NCBI RefSeq assembly: GCF_036169555.1
Contig: NZ_CP108032.1
Span: 3,906,001-3,970,000 of the forward strand
DNA length: 64,000 nucleotides
Direction of reading: 5' to 3'
DNA from: Streptomyces sp. NBC_00306
Lineage (GTDB): Bacteria > Actinomycetota > Actinomycetes > Streptomycetales > Streptomycetaceae
Below the pieces are notes generated by a model. The model did no database searches and was not told the origin of the DNA. It saw nothing but the letters and a program-made list of their open reading frames with translations. Positions 40,092-48,898 of this stretch are shown here, piece after piece. Every line of letters starts with the position of its first letter. Position 1 is the stretch's first letter. A program made the translations under genes and the position numbers.

Positions 40092-41705
40092 TCACGGCTG
40101 TGTGATGCGCCTGTGCCCTGTCTGTGAGAGGGGATCAGTGGCGCCCGGCGGGTCGTTCCACGTGGGCAGTTCGACGCCGAACACGGTGCGCCCGGGGCGG
40201 GAGTTGACTCCGACGCGACCGCCGTGCGCGCTCACCACCGCGTCCACGATCGCCAGTCCGAGCCCGGTCGACCCCGCGGTGCGGGACCGGGACGCGTCCC
40301 CGCGCGCGAACCGTTCGAAGATGTACGGGAGCAGTTCGGGCGGGATGCCGGGCCCGTCGTCCTCCACCTCCAGCACGACGGTGGGACCGCGGTCCTGCAC
40401 CCGGGCGACGACGGTCGTGCCGGGCGGTGTGTGCGTACGGGCGTTGGCCAGCAGATTGACCAGGACCTGATGGAGCCGGGCCGCGTCGCCCCCGACCGCC
40501 GCCGGTTCCACCGGGAGTTCGAGCCGCCAGGTGTGATCGGGACCGGCCGCGCGGGCGTCGCTGACGGCGTCCACGACCAGGGGAGGAAGGTCGGTGCGCT
40601 CGCGGTCGAGCGGGCGTCCCGCGTCGAGGCGCGCCAGCAGCAGCAGATCCTCGACCAGACCGGTCATCCGGGTGGCCTCGGACTCGATCCGGCCGAGGGC
40701 GTGCCGGGTGTCCGGTCCGACGGTGTCCCGGCCGCGCCGGGTGAGTTCCGCGTAACCGCGGATCGAGGCCAGTGGCGTACGCAGCTCATGGCTGGCGTCG
40801 GCGACGAACTGCCGTACCCGCGTCTCGCTCTGCTGGCGGGCGGTCAGCGCCGAACCGACATGGTCCAGCATGCGGTTGAGCGCGGCTCCGACCTGTCCGA
40901 CCTCGGTGCGGGGATCGGCCTCGGCGTCCGGCACCCGCTCCAGCGGGGCGACCTCGCCGCTGTGCAGGGGGAGTTCGGAGACCCGGGTGGCGGTGGCGGC
41001 CACGCGCCGCAGCGGTCGCAGCGCGACACCGACCAGCGCGGTACCGGTGATACCGGCCGCCAGCAGGCCCGTCGCGGCCACACAGATCTCGACGAGGATC
41101 AACGTGCTCAGCGCGTCTTCCACCTCGCCGGCCGGAATCCCGACGAGAACCGTGCCTTCGCCGGCCGACCCGTTGTTCGCCGTTCCGTCACTCACGGTCC
41201 CGTCGCCCGTCGACCCCTCGGTCGTCGACCCGTCTGTCGTCGTGGGCAGGGACATCACGCGATAGCCGCCGAGCCCCGGCAGCGTGACGTCGTGCACCTC
41301 GCCGTCCGCGGGCACCGTGCCGAGCGCCCTGAGCTGCGCGGCATCGAGCGGCGTGGTGTCGTCCGGGCGGTAGCCGGGAGTGTTGTTCTCGACGGTCCTC
41401 GCGCCTTCGGACCCCGCGCTGCCACCGTCCGGTACCAACGCCCCGACCGTGCCGAAGGGCTGACCGCCGCCGCCGAGGAAGTCCAGCGGGCCCTCGGTGT
41501 CCCCGGGTACCGGGGGCGGACGTCCGGGCAGGTCGGCACGGACCGCGATGCCGCGCAGCTGGTCGTCGAGCTTTCCGTACAGATAGCTGCCGAACGCGAT
41601 CGTCGTGACGGCCCCGATCACCGACGCGACCACGGCGATCAGCGCCACCGCGGACACCACCAGCCGGGTCCGCAGCGACCATCTGCGGCCGCGCATCCTC
41701 CGCAC
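40092..41705 (-). CDS. Sensor histidine kinase (HAMP-HisKA-HATPase)
   Basis: The protein of about 537 residues has a first membrane helix (VVSAVALIAVVASVIGAVTTI), an extracytoplasmic loop of about 150 residues with Thr/Gly/Asp/Ser-rich repeats (TTEGSTGDGTVSDGTANNGS), and a second helix. HAMP, HisKA (FVADASHELRTPLASIRGYA with the phosphoacceptor His) and HATPase (LVNLLANARTHTPPGT, DDGPGIPPELL, GSTGLGLAIV) domains follow. GTG at 41705 shares one base with the regulator stop (TAGTG); ATG at 41696 is the alternative. The downstream glycosyltransferase genes lie in the same run, so the stimulus may be envelope-related. Confidence 0.93.
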   Translation of the reverse strand: MRRMRGRRWSLRTRLVVSAVALIAVVASVIGAVTTIAFGSYLYGKLDDQLRGIAVRADLPGRPPPVPGDTEGPLDFLGGGGQPFGTVGALVPDGGSAGSEGARTVENNTPGYRPDDTTPLDAAQLRALGTVPADGEVHDVTLPGLGGYRVMSLPTTTDGSTTEGSTGDGTVSDGTANNGSAGEGTVLVGIPAGEVEDALSTLILVEICVAATGLLAAGITGTALVGVALRPLRRVAATATRVSELPLHSGEVAPLERVPDAEADPRTEVGQVGAALNRMLDHVGSALTARQQSETRVRQFVADASHELRTPLASIRGYAELTRRGRDTVGPDTRHALGRIESEATRMTGLVEDLLLLARLDAGRPLDRERTDLPPLVVDAVSDARAAGPDHTWRLELPVEPAAVGGDAARLHQVLVNLLANARTHTPPGTTVVARVQDRGPTVVLEVEDDGPGIPPELLPYIFERFARGDASRSRTAGSTGLGLAIVDAVVSAHGGRVGVNSRPGRTVFGVELPTWNDPPGATDPLSQTGHRRITQP

Positions 41706-42442
41706 TACTCGCCGGGCTTGATCAGATACCCGGCTCCGCGCCGGGTGTGGATCATCGGCGGCCGCCCGGCGTCGATCTTCTTGCGCAGATAGGAGACGTA
41801 CAGCTCGACGACGTTGGCCTGGCCGCCGAAGTCGTACGACCACACCCGGTCGAGGATCTGCGCCTTGCTGAGCACGCGCCGCGGATTGCGCATCAGATAG
41901 CGCAGCAGCTCGAACTCCGTCGCCGTCAGATGGATCGCGTCACCGGCCCGGCAGACCTCATGGCTGTCCTCGTCCAGGGTGAGATCGCCGACCGCCAGCA
42001 GCGAGGCGCTCCGCACGGCCGCCGTCCCGGAGCGCCTGATCAGTCCGCGCAGCCTCGCCACGACCTCCTCCAACGAGAAGGGCTTGGTCACATAGTCGTC
42101 GCCGCCCGCCGTGAGCCCGGCGATCCGGTCCTCGACGGCGTCCCTCGCGGTCAGGAAGAGCACCGGCACCTCGGGCATGTCACGCCGCAGGCGTCCGAGG
42201 ACCGCGAGCCCATCCATGTCGGGCAGCATCACGTCCAGCACGACGGCGTCGGGCCGGAAGTCGCGCGCGGACCGGAGAGCGCCCGCGCCGTCGCCCGCGC
42301 TGCGCACTTCCCAGCCCTCGTAGCGCAGGGCCATCGACAGCAGTTCGCTCAGCGCGGTCTCGTCGTCGACGACGAGGACCCGGACGGGGCTGCCGTCCGG
42401 CCTGAGCAACTCGGTACGCCCCTGAGGCGTGGTCGCGGTCAT
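41705..42442 (-). CDS. OmpR/PhoB-family response regulator
   Basis: The 245-residue protein has a receiver domain (RVLVVDDETALSELLS with the acid pair, LDVMLPDMDGL with the phosphoacceptor Asp, LTARD, and Lys in YVTKPFS) and a winged-helix effector (about 150-243, ending VVELYVSYLRKKI and HTRRGAGYLIKP). It heads a run of four genes (regulator, kinase, GT2-GtrA, GT39) with overlaps or short gaps. The upstream 128 nt hold several CTCAGGGA/GCCTCAG-type repeats (about 42530-42580) that might be self-binding sites. Confidence 0.95.
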   Translation of the reverse strand: MTATTPQGRTELLRPDGSPVRVLVVDDETALSELLSMALRYEGWEVRSAGDGAGALRSARDFRPDAVVLDVMLPDMDGLAVLGRLRRDMPEVPVLFLTARDAVEDRIAGLTAGGDDYVTKPFSLEEVVARLRGLIRRSGTAAVRSASLLAVGDLTLDEDSHEVCRAGDAIHLTATEFELLRYLMRNPRRVLSKAQILDRVWSYDFGGQANVVELYVSYLRKKIDAGRPPMIHTRRGAGYLIKPGE

Positions 42443-42570
42443 GCGGCCAGCCTGCGACCCGGCCGTGAAAAGGCTCTTGCGCCTTTCTGTGAATTGCCTG
42501 AGAACCGGGGCGCCTCGGGGACCGCTTCTCCTCAGGGATCGCCTCAGGTCGCCTCAGCGACCGCGTCTTC

Positions 42571-43479
42571 TCAGGGACCGCCGGGCGCGAAGAGCCGGAC
42601 GCCGTTGTCGTGGCAGACGGCCCGCAGCCAGTCGTCCCCGAGGCCGAGCTCCTCGAGGGCGCGGAGCTGATGGACGTACGGATAGGGGATGTTGGGGAAG
42701 TCCGTGCCGAGCACGATCCGGTCGCCGAGATCCGCGAGCCGCCCCTTGTGCTGCTGGGGGAAGGGGGCCATGCGCTCGCTGAAGTCCGTGAAGGCCATGG
42801 TCGTGTCCAGCCGTACCTGCGTGTAGCGCTCGGCGAGATCGAGGAAGTCGCTGTACTCGGGCATGCCCATGTGCGCGACGACGAGCGGCAGCCGCGGATG
42901 CCGCGCGAGCAGCCGGCCGACCGGCTCGGGCCCGGTGTGCTTGCCGGCCACGGGCCCGGAGCCGCAGTGCGTCACCACGGGCACGCCGGCCTCGGCCAGC
43001 AGTCCCCACACCGGGTCGAGCAAGGGATCGTTGGGGTCGTACGCGCCGACCTGGAGATGCGACTTGAAGATCCGTGCGCCGCGGTCGAGGGCCTCGCGGA
43101 CATAGGTCTCGACGCCCTCCTCCGGGAAGAAGGTCGCGGTGTGGAGGCAGTCCGGCGTCCGGGCGGCGAAGTCGGCGGCCCAGCCGTTGAGCCAGGCCGC
43201 CATGCCGGCCTTGTGCGGGTAGAGCATGGAGGTGAAGGCGCGCACCCCGAACTCACGCAGCAGAGTGACCCGTTGCTCCTCCTCGTGCCGGTAGGTGATG
43301 GGCCACTCCAGGCCCGTCATGGGCCCCACGGCATCGAAGTAGGCCCACACCTTGGCCAGAACTCGTTCCGGCATGAAGTGGGTGTGGACGTCGACGAGCC
43401 CGGGGAGCCCGAGCCGGCCCCAGAACGCGCGTACGTCCGCGGCCTCCGTGGCCTGGTCGCTGACGGGCTTGTTGGTCAT
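42571..43479 (-). CDS. Amidohydrolase-2 family (ACMSD-like) metal hydrolase
   Basis: The 302-residue TIM-barrel protein shows VDVHTHFMPERVLAKVW (metal-binding HxH, residues 28-44), FKSHLQVGAYDPND (about 139-152), PVVTHCGSG (about 170-178), VAHMGMPEYSDFLDL (about 199-213) and LGTDFPNIPYPYV (catalytic Asp, about 260-272). This is the PF04909 group, which covers zinc decarboxylases and hydrolases such as ACMSD. The substrate cannot be told. ATG at 43479 has AAGGTGG 5 nt before it. Confidence 0.88.
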   Translation of the reverse strand: MTNKPVSDQATEAADVRAFWGRLGLPGLVDVHTHFMPERVLAKVWAYFDAVGPMTGLEWPITYRHEEEQRVTLLREFGVRAFTSMLYPHKAGMAAWLNGWAADFAARTPDCLHTATFFPEEGVETYVREALDRGARIFKSHLQVGAYDPNDPLLDPVWGLLAEAGVPVVTHCGSGPVAGKHTGPEPVGRLLARHPRLPLVVAHMGMPEYSDFLDLAERYTQVRLDTTMAFTDFSERMAPFPQQHKGRLADLGDRIVLGTDFPNIPYPYVHQLRALEELGLGDDWLRAVCHDNGVRLFAPGGP

Positions 43480-43707
43480 GACGCCCACCTTCGGACGCCG
43501 GTCCGTGGGGTGTCCACCGGCTTCGCGGTACGGGATCGGAACGTGATCCGGTTCACGACGGCCGGGGCTGCCGGATCACCGGGTCCACGCGGGCATCGGG
43601 CCACCCGGCCGGCGGGCTCCCGGCCATCGGGGCTGGTGGTGTGGCGAGCCCTCCCGGACGGCCCGGCACTCCGTTGATCATCCCGTCCGGCACCGGTACG
43701 CCACTCG

Positions 43708-44580
43708 TCAGAACAACCCGTCCTGCACGGCCCCGCCCCCCGCGTTCGCGTCGGCCGTCGGCACGGAGACGCCCGCCGCCGGATCGGCCCCGATGAGCGA
43801 CCAGCCCGTCATCAACCGGGTGTCGAGGACGACCAGTTCGCCCTCCGCGGTCCGCAGATGCAGATCGGGCCCGGCGGCCGCGAGCAGCGTTCCCGCGACG
43901 GCGCCGCCGTCGGTCAGCTCCCGCACCACCGCCCCGGGCCCGGGAAGCCGGCCGAGCCCGAACACCTCGGCGTGGTCGACCGCCAGGAACTCCAGCCGCT
44001 CCAGCGACTCGGCCCAGCCGGTGAGCGCGAGCGCCCGCCGGTGCAGGTCCTCGATCTCCGCGGCACGCTCGGCGGGACCCGGCAGCTCGCACCGCACAGC
44101 CCTCTTGTGGGCGTACGGAATCCGGTCCGGCACCCCCAGAGCGCTGCGCAGCAGCTCCTCCGTACGCCGCGCCGCCATCAGCGGCCCCCGCCCCAGCCAG
44201 CTGAAGACGACGGCGCCCTGCTCCAGCAGCCGCGCGGACTCACGCTCCTCGGCGGTGATGCCGACCTTGACCATCCCGGGGCCGAACCAGGCCAGATAGA
44301 CGCGGTACGTCCGCGGGTCGTCGGCGATGGTGTCGGCCGCCACCGAATGCGCGCGATCCAGCCGTGCGCACTCCGGACACCGGGCCTGGGTGGCCCGCCC
44401 CGGCACGACGGCCCGCAGCGGGCAGGCATTGCCACGCGCCCCGACACAGCTCCGGACCCCTTCGGCACGGAACCCGAGCGCCTTGCCCGCGGTCAGCGGA
44501 CTGATCCGCCCGCCGTCCCACCGGAGCACGGCCATCCGCGCCCCGCGCGGCCAGCCGAGCCCGGAGCACCGCCATGCCAT
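43708..44580 (-). CDS. DUF2797 domain-containing protein
   Basis: The 290-residue protein has a Cys-rich N-terminal part (SCVGARGNACPLRAVV, ARCPECARLDRAH; about 40-80) that may bind zinc. A central segment follows (YRVYLAWFGPGMVKVGIT, QGAVVFSWLGRGPLMAARRTE; about 92-145) typical of DUF2797. The YLAWFG...VKVGIT run resembles the start of a GIY-YIG nuclease core (Y.ayfG..iKVGIT), which is suggestive only. Function is unknown. ATG at 44580 has GGAGG 5 nt upstream. Confidence 0.82.
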   Translation of the reverse strand: MAWRCSGLGWPRGARMAVLRWDGGRISPLTAGKALGFRAEGVRSCVGARGNACPLRAVVPGRATQARCPECARLDRAHSVAADTIADDPRTYRVYLAWFGPGMVKVGITAEERESARLLEQGAVVFSWLGRGPLMAARRTEELLRSALGVPDRIPYAHKRAVRCELPGPAERAAEIEDLHRRALALTGWAESLERLEFLAVDHAEVFGLGRLPGPGAVVRELTDGGAVAGTLLAAAGPDLHLRTAEGELVVLDTRLMTGWSLIGADPAAGVSVPTADANAGGGAVQDGLF

Positions 44581-44638
44581 ACGCACCTCCGGCCGAAAAC
44601 GCGGAGGTTACCCGAGAGCACTGACACAGGCCCCGGGT

Positions 44639-45523
44639 CTAGGCCGAGTTCCGGCCGATCCGCGCGGAGAGCCCACCGTGCAGACATTCGACGAGCCGGG
44701 CCGTGATCAGGCCTTCGGGGTCGAGGCGGGGGTTGAAGATCGTGACGTCGAACCCGACAGCACGCTCGTCACCGAGCGCGATCCCGAGCACGCTCTCCAG
44801 TTCCGCCCAGCTCAGGCCCCCGGGGATGCGGTAGTCCACGGCCGGCATGACGGCGTCGTCGAGAACGTCCACATCGAGATGCACCCAGTACTCCCCGAGC
44901 CGTCCGACCGCCTCCCGGGCCGCCTCCTCGGCGCCGGCCGCCCGCACGGCCTCGAGACCGACGGCGTGCAACTCCGGCGGCAGCGGCTGCATCCCGGCCT
45001 CCGTGGACTCCTCGGTGTCGCGGAACCCGAGGGCCACGACATCCTCGTCCCGCACGAGCGGCCGGAGTCCTTCCAGATCGGTGAGTACGTCGGGCCCGCG
45101 GCCGGTGGCGAGCGCGAGCTCCATGGAGGCGGCCTCGCCGTTCGGTTCCGCGGCCGGCTGATAGAAGTCGGTGTGCCCGTCGAGGAACAGCAGCCCGTAC
45201 CGTCCGCGCCGCCGCAGCGCGAGGAGGTTGCCGAGGAGGATCGAACAGTCCCCGCCGAGGACGACCGGGAAGTCCCCCTGATCGAGCACTCCTGCGACGA
45301 CGTCGGCCAGCTCGCCGGAGTACCGCGCGATCGCGGCCGCGTTGAGCACCCCGCTCGCGGGGTCCCGCCGGGCCACATACGCCGGCGCCTCGACCCGCCC
45401 GCCGTGGACGGCCCCCAGCCGCTCGGCCAGACCGGCCCCGATCAGGGCCGCGGGCAACTCCTCCACCCCGGAGGGCCGCAGCCCGAGCACGGAGGGGGCT
45501 TCAACGACGACGATCCGGCGCAT
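44639..45523 (-). CDS. Arginase/agmatinase-family protein with His-to-Cys metal-ligand change
   Basis: The 294-residue ureohydrolase-fold protein carries three metal motifs: VVLGGDCSILLG (about residues 88-99), LFLDGHTDFYQPA (about 113-125) and VHLDVDVLDDAVMPA (about 217-231). The first motif is normally GGDHS, whose His binds one Mn; here it is Cys. The DxHxD and DxD motifs are intact. The reaction may still be guanidino hydrolysis, but an altered metal or substrate is possible. AAGGAG precedes the ATG. It is divergent from a secreted protease gene. Confidence 0.87.
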   Translation of the reverse strand: MRRIVVVEAPSVLGLRPSGVEELPAALIGAGLAERLGAVHGGRVEAPAYVARRDPASGVLNAAAIARYSGELADVVAGVLDQGDFPVVLGGDCSILLGNLLALRRRGRYGLLFLDGHTDFYQPAAEPNGEAASMELALATGRGPDVLTDLEGLRPLVRDEDVVALGFRDTEESTEAGMQPLPPELHAVGLEAVRAAGAEEAAREAVGRLGEYWVHLDVDVLDDAVMPAVDYRIPGGLSWAELESVLGIALGDERAVGFDVTIFNPRLDPEGLITARLVECLHGGLSARIGRNSA

Positions 45524-45853
45524 CCCGACTCCTTCTGTCGGACACCCAACGGTGCACAAGGCCCCTTAACGGTGCACAAGGCCTCTTTCGGACGCTACCG
45601 GACAGGGGCGGTCGCCGCAGGGTGGCTCCTCCTGCCCCCGCCGGCGGTCCCGCCGGAGGGCGAACACCTCACCCTCGAAGCCAACTCTCCTTGTGCGCCC
45701 GGTCGGTGGTCGATCACCGCCGACCGGGCACGGATCCAGACACGTGTGTCACAGATCATCGACAGCGCCAACCGAACCGGCGGATTCCCCGGTCTTGCCG
45801 TGCGGACCGGCGCCCCGCGTCCGCTGCCCGCACCGACCGAGGAGACATCCGCG
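45524..45853. other. Divergent promoter region, 330 nt
   Basis: No gene is seen. It holds a near-perfect 20-bp tandem repeat (45548-45587) next to the arginase-family gene and the promoter side of the protease gene. Confidence 0.6.
45548..45587. repeat. 20-bp tandem repeat AACGGTGCACAAGGCCYCTT x2
   Basis: Two 20-bp units differ at one base. Each holds the palindrome GTGCAC. The location, 25-65 nt upstream of the arginase-family start, makes a regulatory role plausible. Confidence 0.85.
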
Positions 45854-46774
45854 ATGCCCACGACCTCCCCTTCCATGATCCGGCGCCTTCGCAGCCGGGC
45901 CACGGTGCTCGCCGTCGCCGGTACGGCTCTCGCCCTCGTCGCCCCGGCCACGGCGACCGCCGCCGCCGGGCAGACCCGTGCGGCCGCGCCCGACCCGGTC
46001 TCCGTCCTGTCGTACACCGCCAAGGAACGCCGCACGGCCCTCGCCTACTGGACACCCGCCCGTATCAAGGCCGTCGGTAAGTCCGTGGACCTCGGCCCGA
46101 CCGGCCCGAAGGCGAAGCCGTGGCGGGGCACCACGCTGAAGACCGTGGGGCGGCTCTTCTTCGTCAACGCGTCCGGCGCCGACACCTGGTGCACGGCCAC
46201 GGCCGTGAAGAGCGCCAACCGCTCCGCCGTGATGACCGCGGCCCACTGCGTGCGACGCGGCTCGTCTCCCGTCAACACCAACACCGACATGGTGTTCGTC
46301 CCCGCCTACGGCAAGGGCCAGCAGCCGTACGGCGCGTTCGCGGTCCGCTCGGCCATGACCCCGCGCACCTGGGAGACGGACTCCACCGACGACCTGTCCA
46401 CGCTGGTCGTCGACCCCGACAAGAAGGGCCGCAAGCTCACCGACGTCGTGGGCGGCCAGGCCGTCGCCTTCAACCGTGCCGTCGGCGGCACGATCTCCGC
46501 CTTCGGCTACTCGGCCACCCGCCCCCAGCGCGGCGAGGAACTCCTCCGCTGCGTCGGCAAGCCGAAGAAGAAGCACGGCCTTCAGGCCATCTCCTGCGAC
46601 CTGACCGGCGGCTCCAGCGGCGGCCCGTGGCTGGCCGACTTCAACACCACCACCGGCAAGGGCGTCCTGGTCTCGGTCAACAGCTCGCTGGACTCCCTGA
46701 CCCCGACGGAGATGCAGGCAGAGATCATGGGCGCCCTGGCGAAGAAGGTGTACGACCGGGCCCAGCGCGCCTGA
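45854..46774 (+). CDS. Secreted trypsin-like serine protease
   Basis: The 306-residue precursor has a signal peptide (about residues 1-38, ATVLAVAGTALALVAPATAT then AAA). A pro-segment and a chymotrypsin-fold domain follow, with the triad visible as MTAAHC (His), DDLSTLVV (Asp region) and TGGSSGGPW (Ser). It is expected outside the cell. Its substrate specificity is unknown. A secreted SSI-type inhibitor gene lies 2.8 kb downstream. The start follows GAGGAGACATCCGCG, with GGAG as ribosome binding site. Confidence 0.92.
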   Translation: MPTTSPSMIRRLRSRATVLAVAGTALALVAPATATAAAGQTRAAAPDPVSVLSYTAKERRTALAYWTPARIKAVGKSVDLGPTGPKAKPWRGTTLKTVGRLFFVNASGADTWCTATAVKSANRSAVMTAAHCVRRGSSPVNTNTDMVFVPAYGKGQQPYGAFAVRSAMTPRTWETDSTDDLSTLVVDPDKKGRKLTDVVGGQAVAFNRAVGGTISAFGYSATRPQRGEELLRCVGKPKKKHGLQAISCDLTGGSSGGPWLADFNTTTGKGVLVSVNSSLDSLTPTEMQAEIMGALAKKVYDRAQRA

Positions 46775-46795
46775 CACGGTTCGCCCGCGCGTCGA

Positions 46796-46834
46796 CGCGA
46801 GAGGCCCCCGGATCGCCTCCGGGGGCCTCTCGCG
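46796..46834. terminator. Terminator with 17-bp perfect arms
   Basis: CGCGAGAGGCCCCCGGA and its complement enclose a 5-nt loop between convergent genes. Confidence 0.95.
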
Positions 46835-46854
46835 TCTGCACACTCGTCCGCGGC

Positions 46855-47028
46855 CTAGGCGAGAGTCCGCCTGACGAAGGCGAGGATGGCGGTCAGCAGG
46901 TTGAGGTTCTGACCGATGCCGGTGCCGATGCCCGGGAGCGGCGCGGCGTGGGCGGAGGTGACGGTCATGGTCGTGAGGATGACGGCGGAGCTTGCCAGGG
47001 TCGCGGCTACGCGCTTGATCTGTCGCAT
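46855..47028 (-). CDS. Very small secreted peptide precursor
   Basis: The 57-residue precursor has a signal peptide ending in SAHA (residues 1-28: basic RQIKR, then LASSAVILTTMTVTSAHA). It leaves a mature peptide of about 29 residues that starts APLPGIGTGIGQNLNLLTAI and ends in FVRRTLA, amphipathic and basic at the C-terminus. There is no Cys. A GTG start at 47046 (63 residues) is possible. No family is recognised. It could be a structural, signalling or membrane-active peptide. Confidence 0.6.
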   Translation of the reverse strand: MRQIKRVAATLASSAVILTTMTVTSAHAAPLPGIGTGIGQNLNLLTAILAFVRRTLA

Positions 47029-47196
47029 ATAAGGACGAACGATCACGAACGTGTGAAGTGAGTTCGGTGAGCGGCGAACTCACCGGAATGGAGGCAGCGC
47101 CCTCCGTTTCTGTCAGCTCGTCCGCCGATCACGGGCGGATGTACTGGGGCCCGTTTCTGATGTTCGTCGATCAAGTCGGAGGCGTGTGGGGCGAGG

Positions 47197-48468
47197 TCAG
47201 AAGCAGCCGGGTCCGGTGGAGGGGCTGAAGCAGACGTTGGTGCCGGGGCCGCCGTCGTTGGTGTTGGTGCCCGGGCCACCGAAGAGCGCGTCGCTGCCGG
47301 GACCGCCGAAGAGGGCGTCGTTGCCGTTGTTGCCGTTCAGGTTGTCGGCGCCGTTGCCGCCTTCGATGCGGTCGTTGCCGTCACCGCCGGACAGTACGTC
47401 GTTGCCGTCGCCGCCGCAGATGATGTCGTTGCCACCGCGGCCGTCGACCACGTCGTTGCCGCCGAGAGCGAAGATCACGTCATTGCCGGGAGTGCCGATC
47501 AGGATGTTGTTGCCATTGGTACCGGTGATGGTGGCCGTGGCGGTCGCGCAGGTGGGGGGCGCCGGCTCGTAGGTGACGGTCACCTGGGCCGGCCCCACTG
47601 CAGGTCCGGAGGTACCACCCGTGGGGACACGGTTCGACGCACCACCGCCACCACCGGGACCGTAAGCGGGAGGAAAATCAATACGGTTGCAGCCTCCGCC
47701 GCCGCCTCCACCGAACCAGCCGCCCCCGCCTCCGCCCGCCCCGAAGCCGCCTCCGCCGGTGCCGCCCGCACCGCCTGTGCCCGGAGTGCCGGATGTACCG
47801 ACGGCAGGGCATGCTGCTCCGGCTGTGCCACCGGCGGTCTGGGTTCCGCCGCCGCCGCCTTGGCCGCTGTTCGTTCTGCTGCCGCCGGCACCCCCGGTGA
47901 TTCCGGCGTCTCCGCCGGTGGCCTCCGGGTTGAGGTAAGTGGGGGGGAAGCCGCTTCCTCCGCCGCCTCCGCCGCCCGCGACGATGAGACGGGGGTCCGT
48001 GCCGGGGACGCCGGTCAGGGTGCAGCCGGGACCGGCCGAGCTGCAGGTGCGGACATCGCTGGATCCGCCGCCGGCACCGCCCGTAGTCGCGGGTCCGCCG
48101 CCGGCGCCCCCGCCCGTGCCGACGTTGACGTAGAGGGTGGTGGTGCTCGGCGGCACGGTGACGGTGCCGGTGACGGTGGCGCCGTTGCCTCCTGTGCCGC
48201 CGCCGGACCCGTTTTGTCCTGCGGCGCCTGTGGCGGTGACGGTCAGTTGGGTGACGCCGGACGGGACGGTGAAGGGCTGGTTGGCGCCTGCGTTGAAGGT
48301 GACGGTCACGGGCGCCGCCACGGCGGGCGTGGCCGTGGGAACGACCAGTGCCGCCGGCAGTGCCACCGTGGCGAGCAGGACCGCAGCACGCCTGGCCGGG
48401 CGCCTCCGCTCACCGGCGGCTCCGGCGCCACGTCGCTGGAGCATGGCATGTTGCAGGGTCGGTCTCAC
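47197..48468 (-). CDS. Secreted Gly-rich protein with C-terminal RTX-type calcium repeats
   Basis: The 423-residue precursor has an Arg-rich signal peptide (RRPARRAAVLLATVALPAAL, cleavage near AVA-APVTV). A Gly-rich domain follows (about 60-310, opening FTVPSGVTQLTVTATGAAG), then RTX-like nonapeptide repeats (about 325-405: GTPGNDVIFALGGNDVVDG, GGDGNDVLSGGDGNDRIEG). Gly-rich regions plus RTX repeats suggest calcium-dependent folding outside the cell. There are at least six Cys. GTG at 48468 is favoured because GAGGAG lies 11 nt upstream; ATG at 48444 is the alternative. The lytic activity implied by the old name hemolysin-type is not supported. Confidence 0.82.
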   Translation of the reverse strand: MRPTLQHAMLQRRGAGAAGERRRPARRAAVLLATVALPAALVVPTATPAVAAPVTVTFNAGANQPFTVPSGVTQLTVTATGAAGQNGSGGGTGGNGATVTGTVTVPPSTTTLYVNVGTGGGAGGGPATTGGAGGGSSDVRTCSSAGPGCTLTGVPGTDPRLIVAGGGGGGGSGFPPTYLNPEATGGDAGITGGAGGSRTNSGQGGGGGTQTAGGTAGAACPAVGTSGTPGTGGAGGTGGGGFGAGGGGGGWFGGGGGGGCNRIDFPPAYGPGGGGGASNRVPTGGTSGPAVGPAQVTVTYEPAPPTCATATATITGTNGNNILIGTPGNDVIFALGGNDVVDGRGGNDIICGGDGNDVLSGGDGNDRIEGGNGADNLNGNNGNDALFGGPGSDALFGGPGTNTNDGGPGTNVCFSPSTGPGCF

Positions 48469-48689
48469 GGTGGGGGCTCCTCGACGATGAGCGCGGCACT
48501 CAGGACGTGCCACGGATGTCGGTTGGTGTTCGGGCCCCTGCCGGGACCGCCCGACGATCAAGCCACACGCACCCTGTGTGGTCGTACAGACACACCGTCA
48601 TACCGCCCGCAATCCACCGACCAGACGCTCCCCGACCCCGAACTCGGTCCTGTGATCCGTTGGCGCGTACACCACGGACACGAGGTCCG
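48469..48689. other. Intergenic stretch before the integrase relic
   Basis: No supported gene. It may contain unrecognisable remains of the same integrated element. Confidence 0.4.
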
Positions 48690-48854
48690 TGCAGTTCTCT
48701 CCTGGTCGCCCTCGAGGTCCACCCGAAGGTGGCACAGCGGATCCTGCGGCACTCTCGCATCGCCCTGACGATGGAGGTCTGCGCCGAGGCGAGGGAGGAA
48801 CAGGTGCGCGCCGCGATCGGCAAGCCGTCGGACGCGATGCGCGGTACCGGCTGA
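48690..48854 (+). pseudogene. C-terminal remnant of a tyrosine-family integrase
   Basis: The frame reads CSSLLVALEVHPKVAQRILR then HSRIALTMEVCAEAREEQVR, matching the end of integrases of actinobacterial integrative elements (a LLVALGVHPKVVQ.ILGHS.I..TM.VY pattern). The catalytic Tyr of the VY motif is Cys here, and everything upstream, including the first Arg-box, is missing. So it is a dead fragment. It lies 88 bp from the 3' end of tRNA-Arg, the usual target of such elements. Confidence 0.72.
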
Positions 48855-48898
48855 CGACGATCAGCGCAGTTGCTGTACTTCGCTGCTGTACGGCACGA

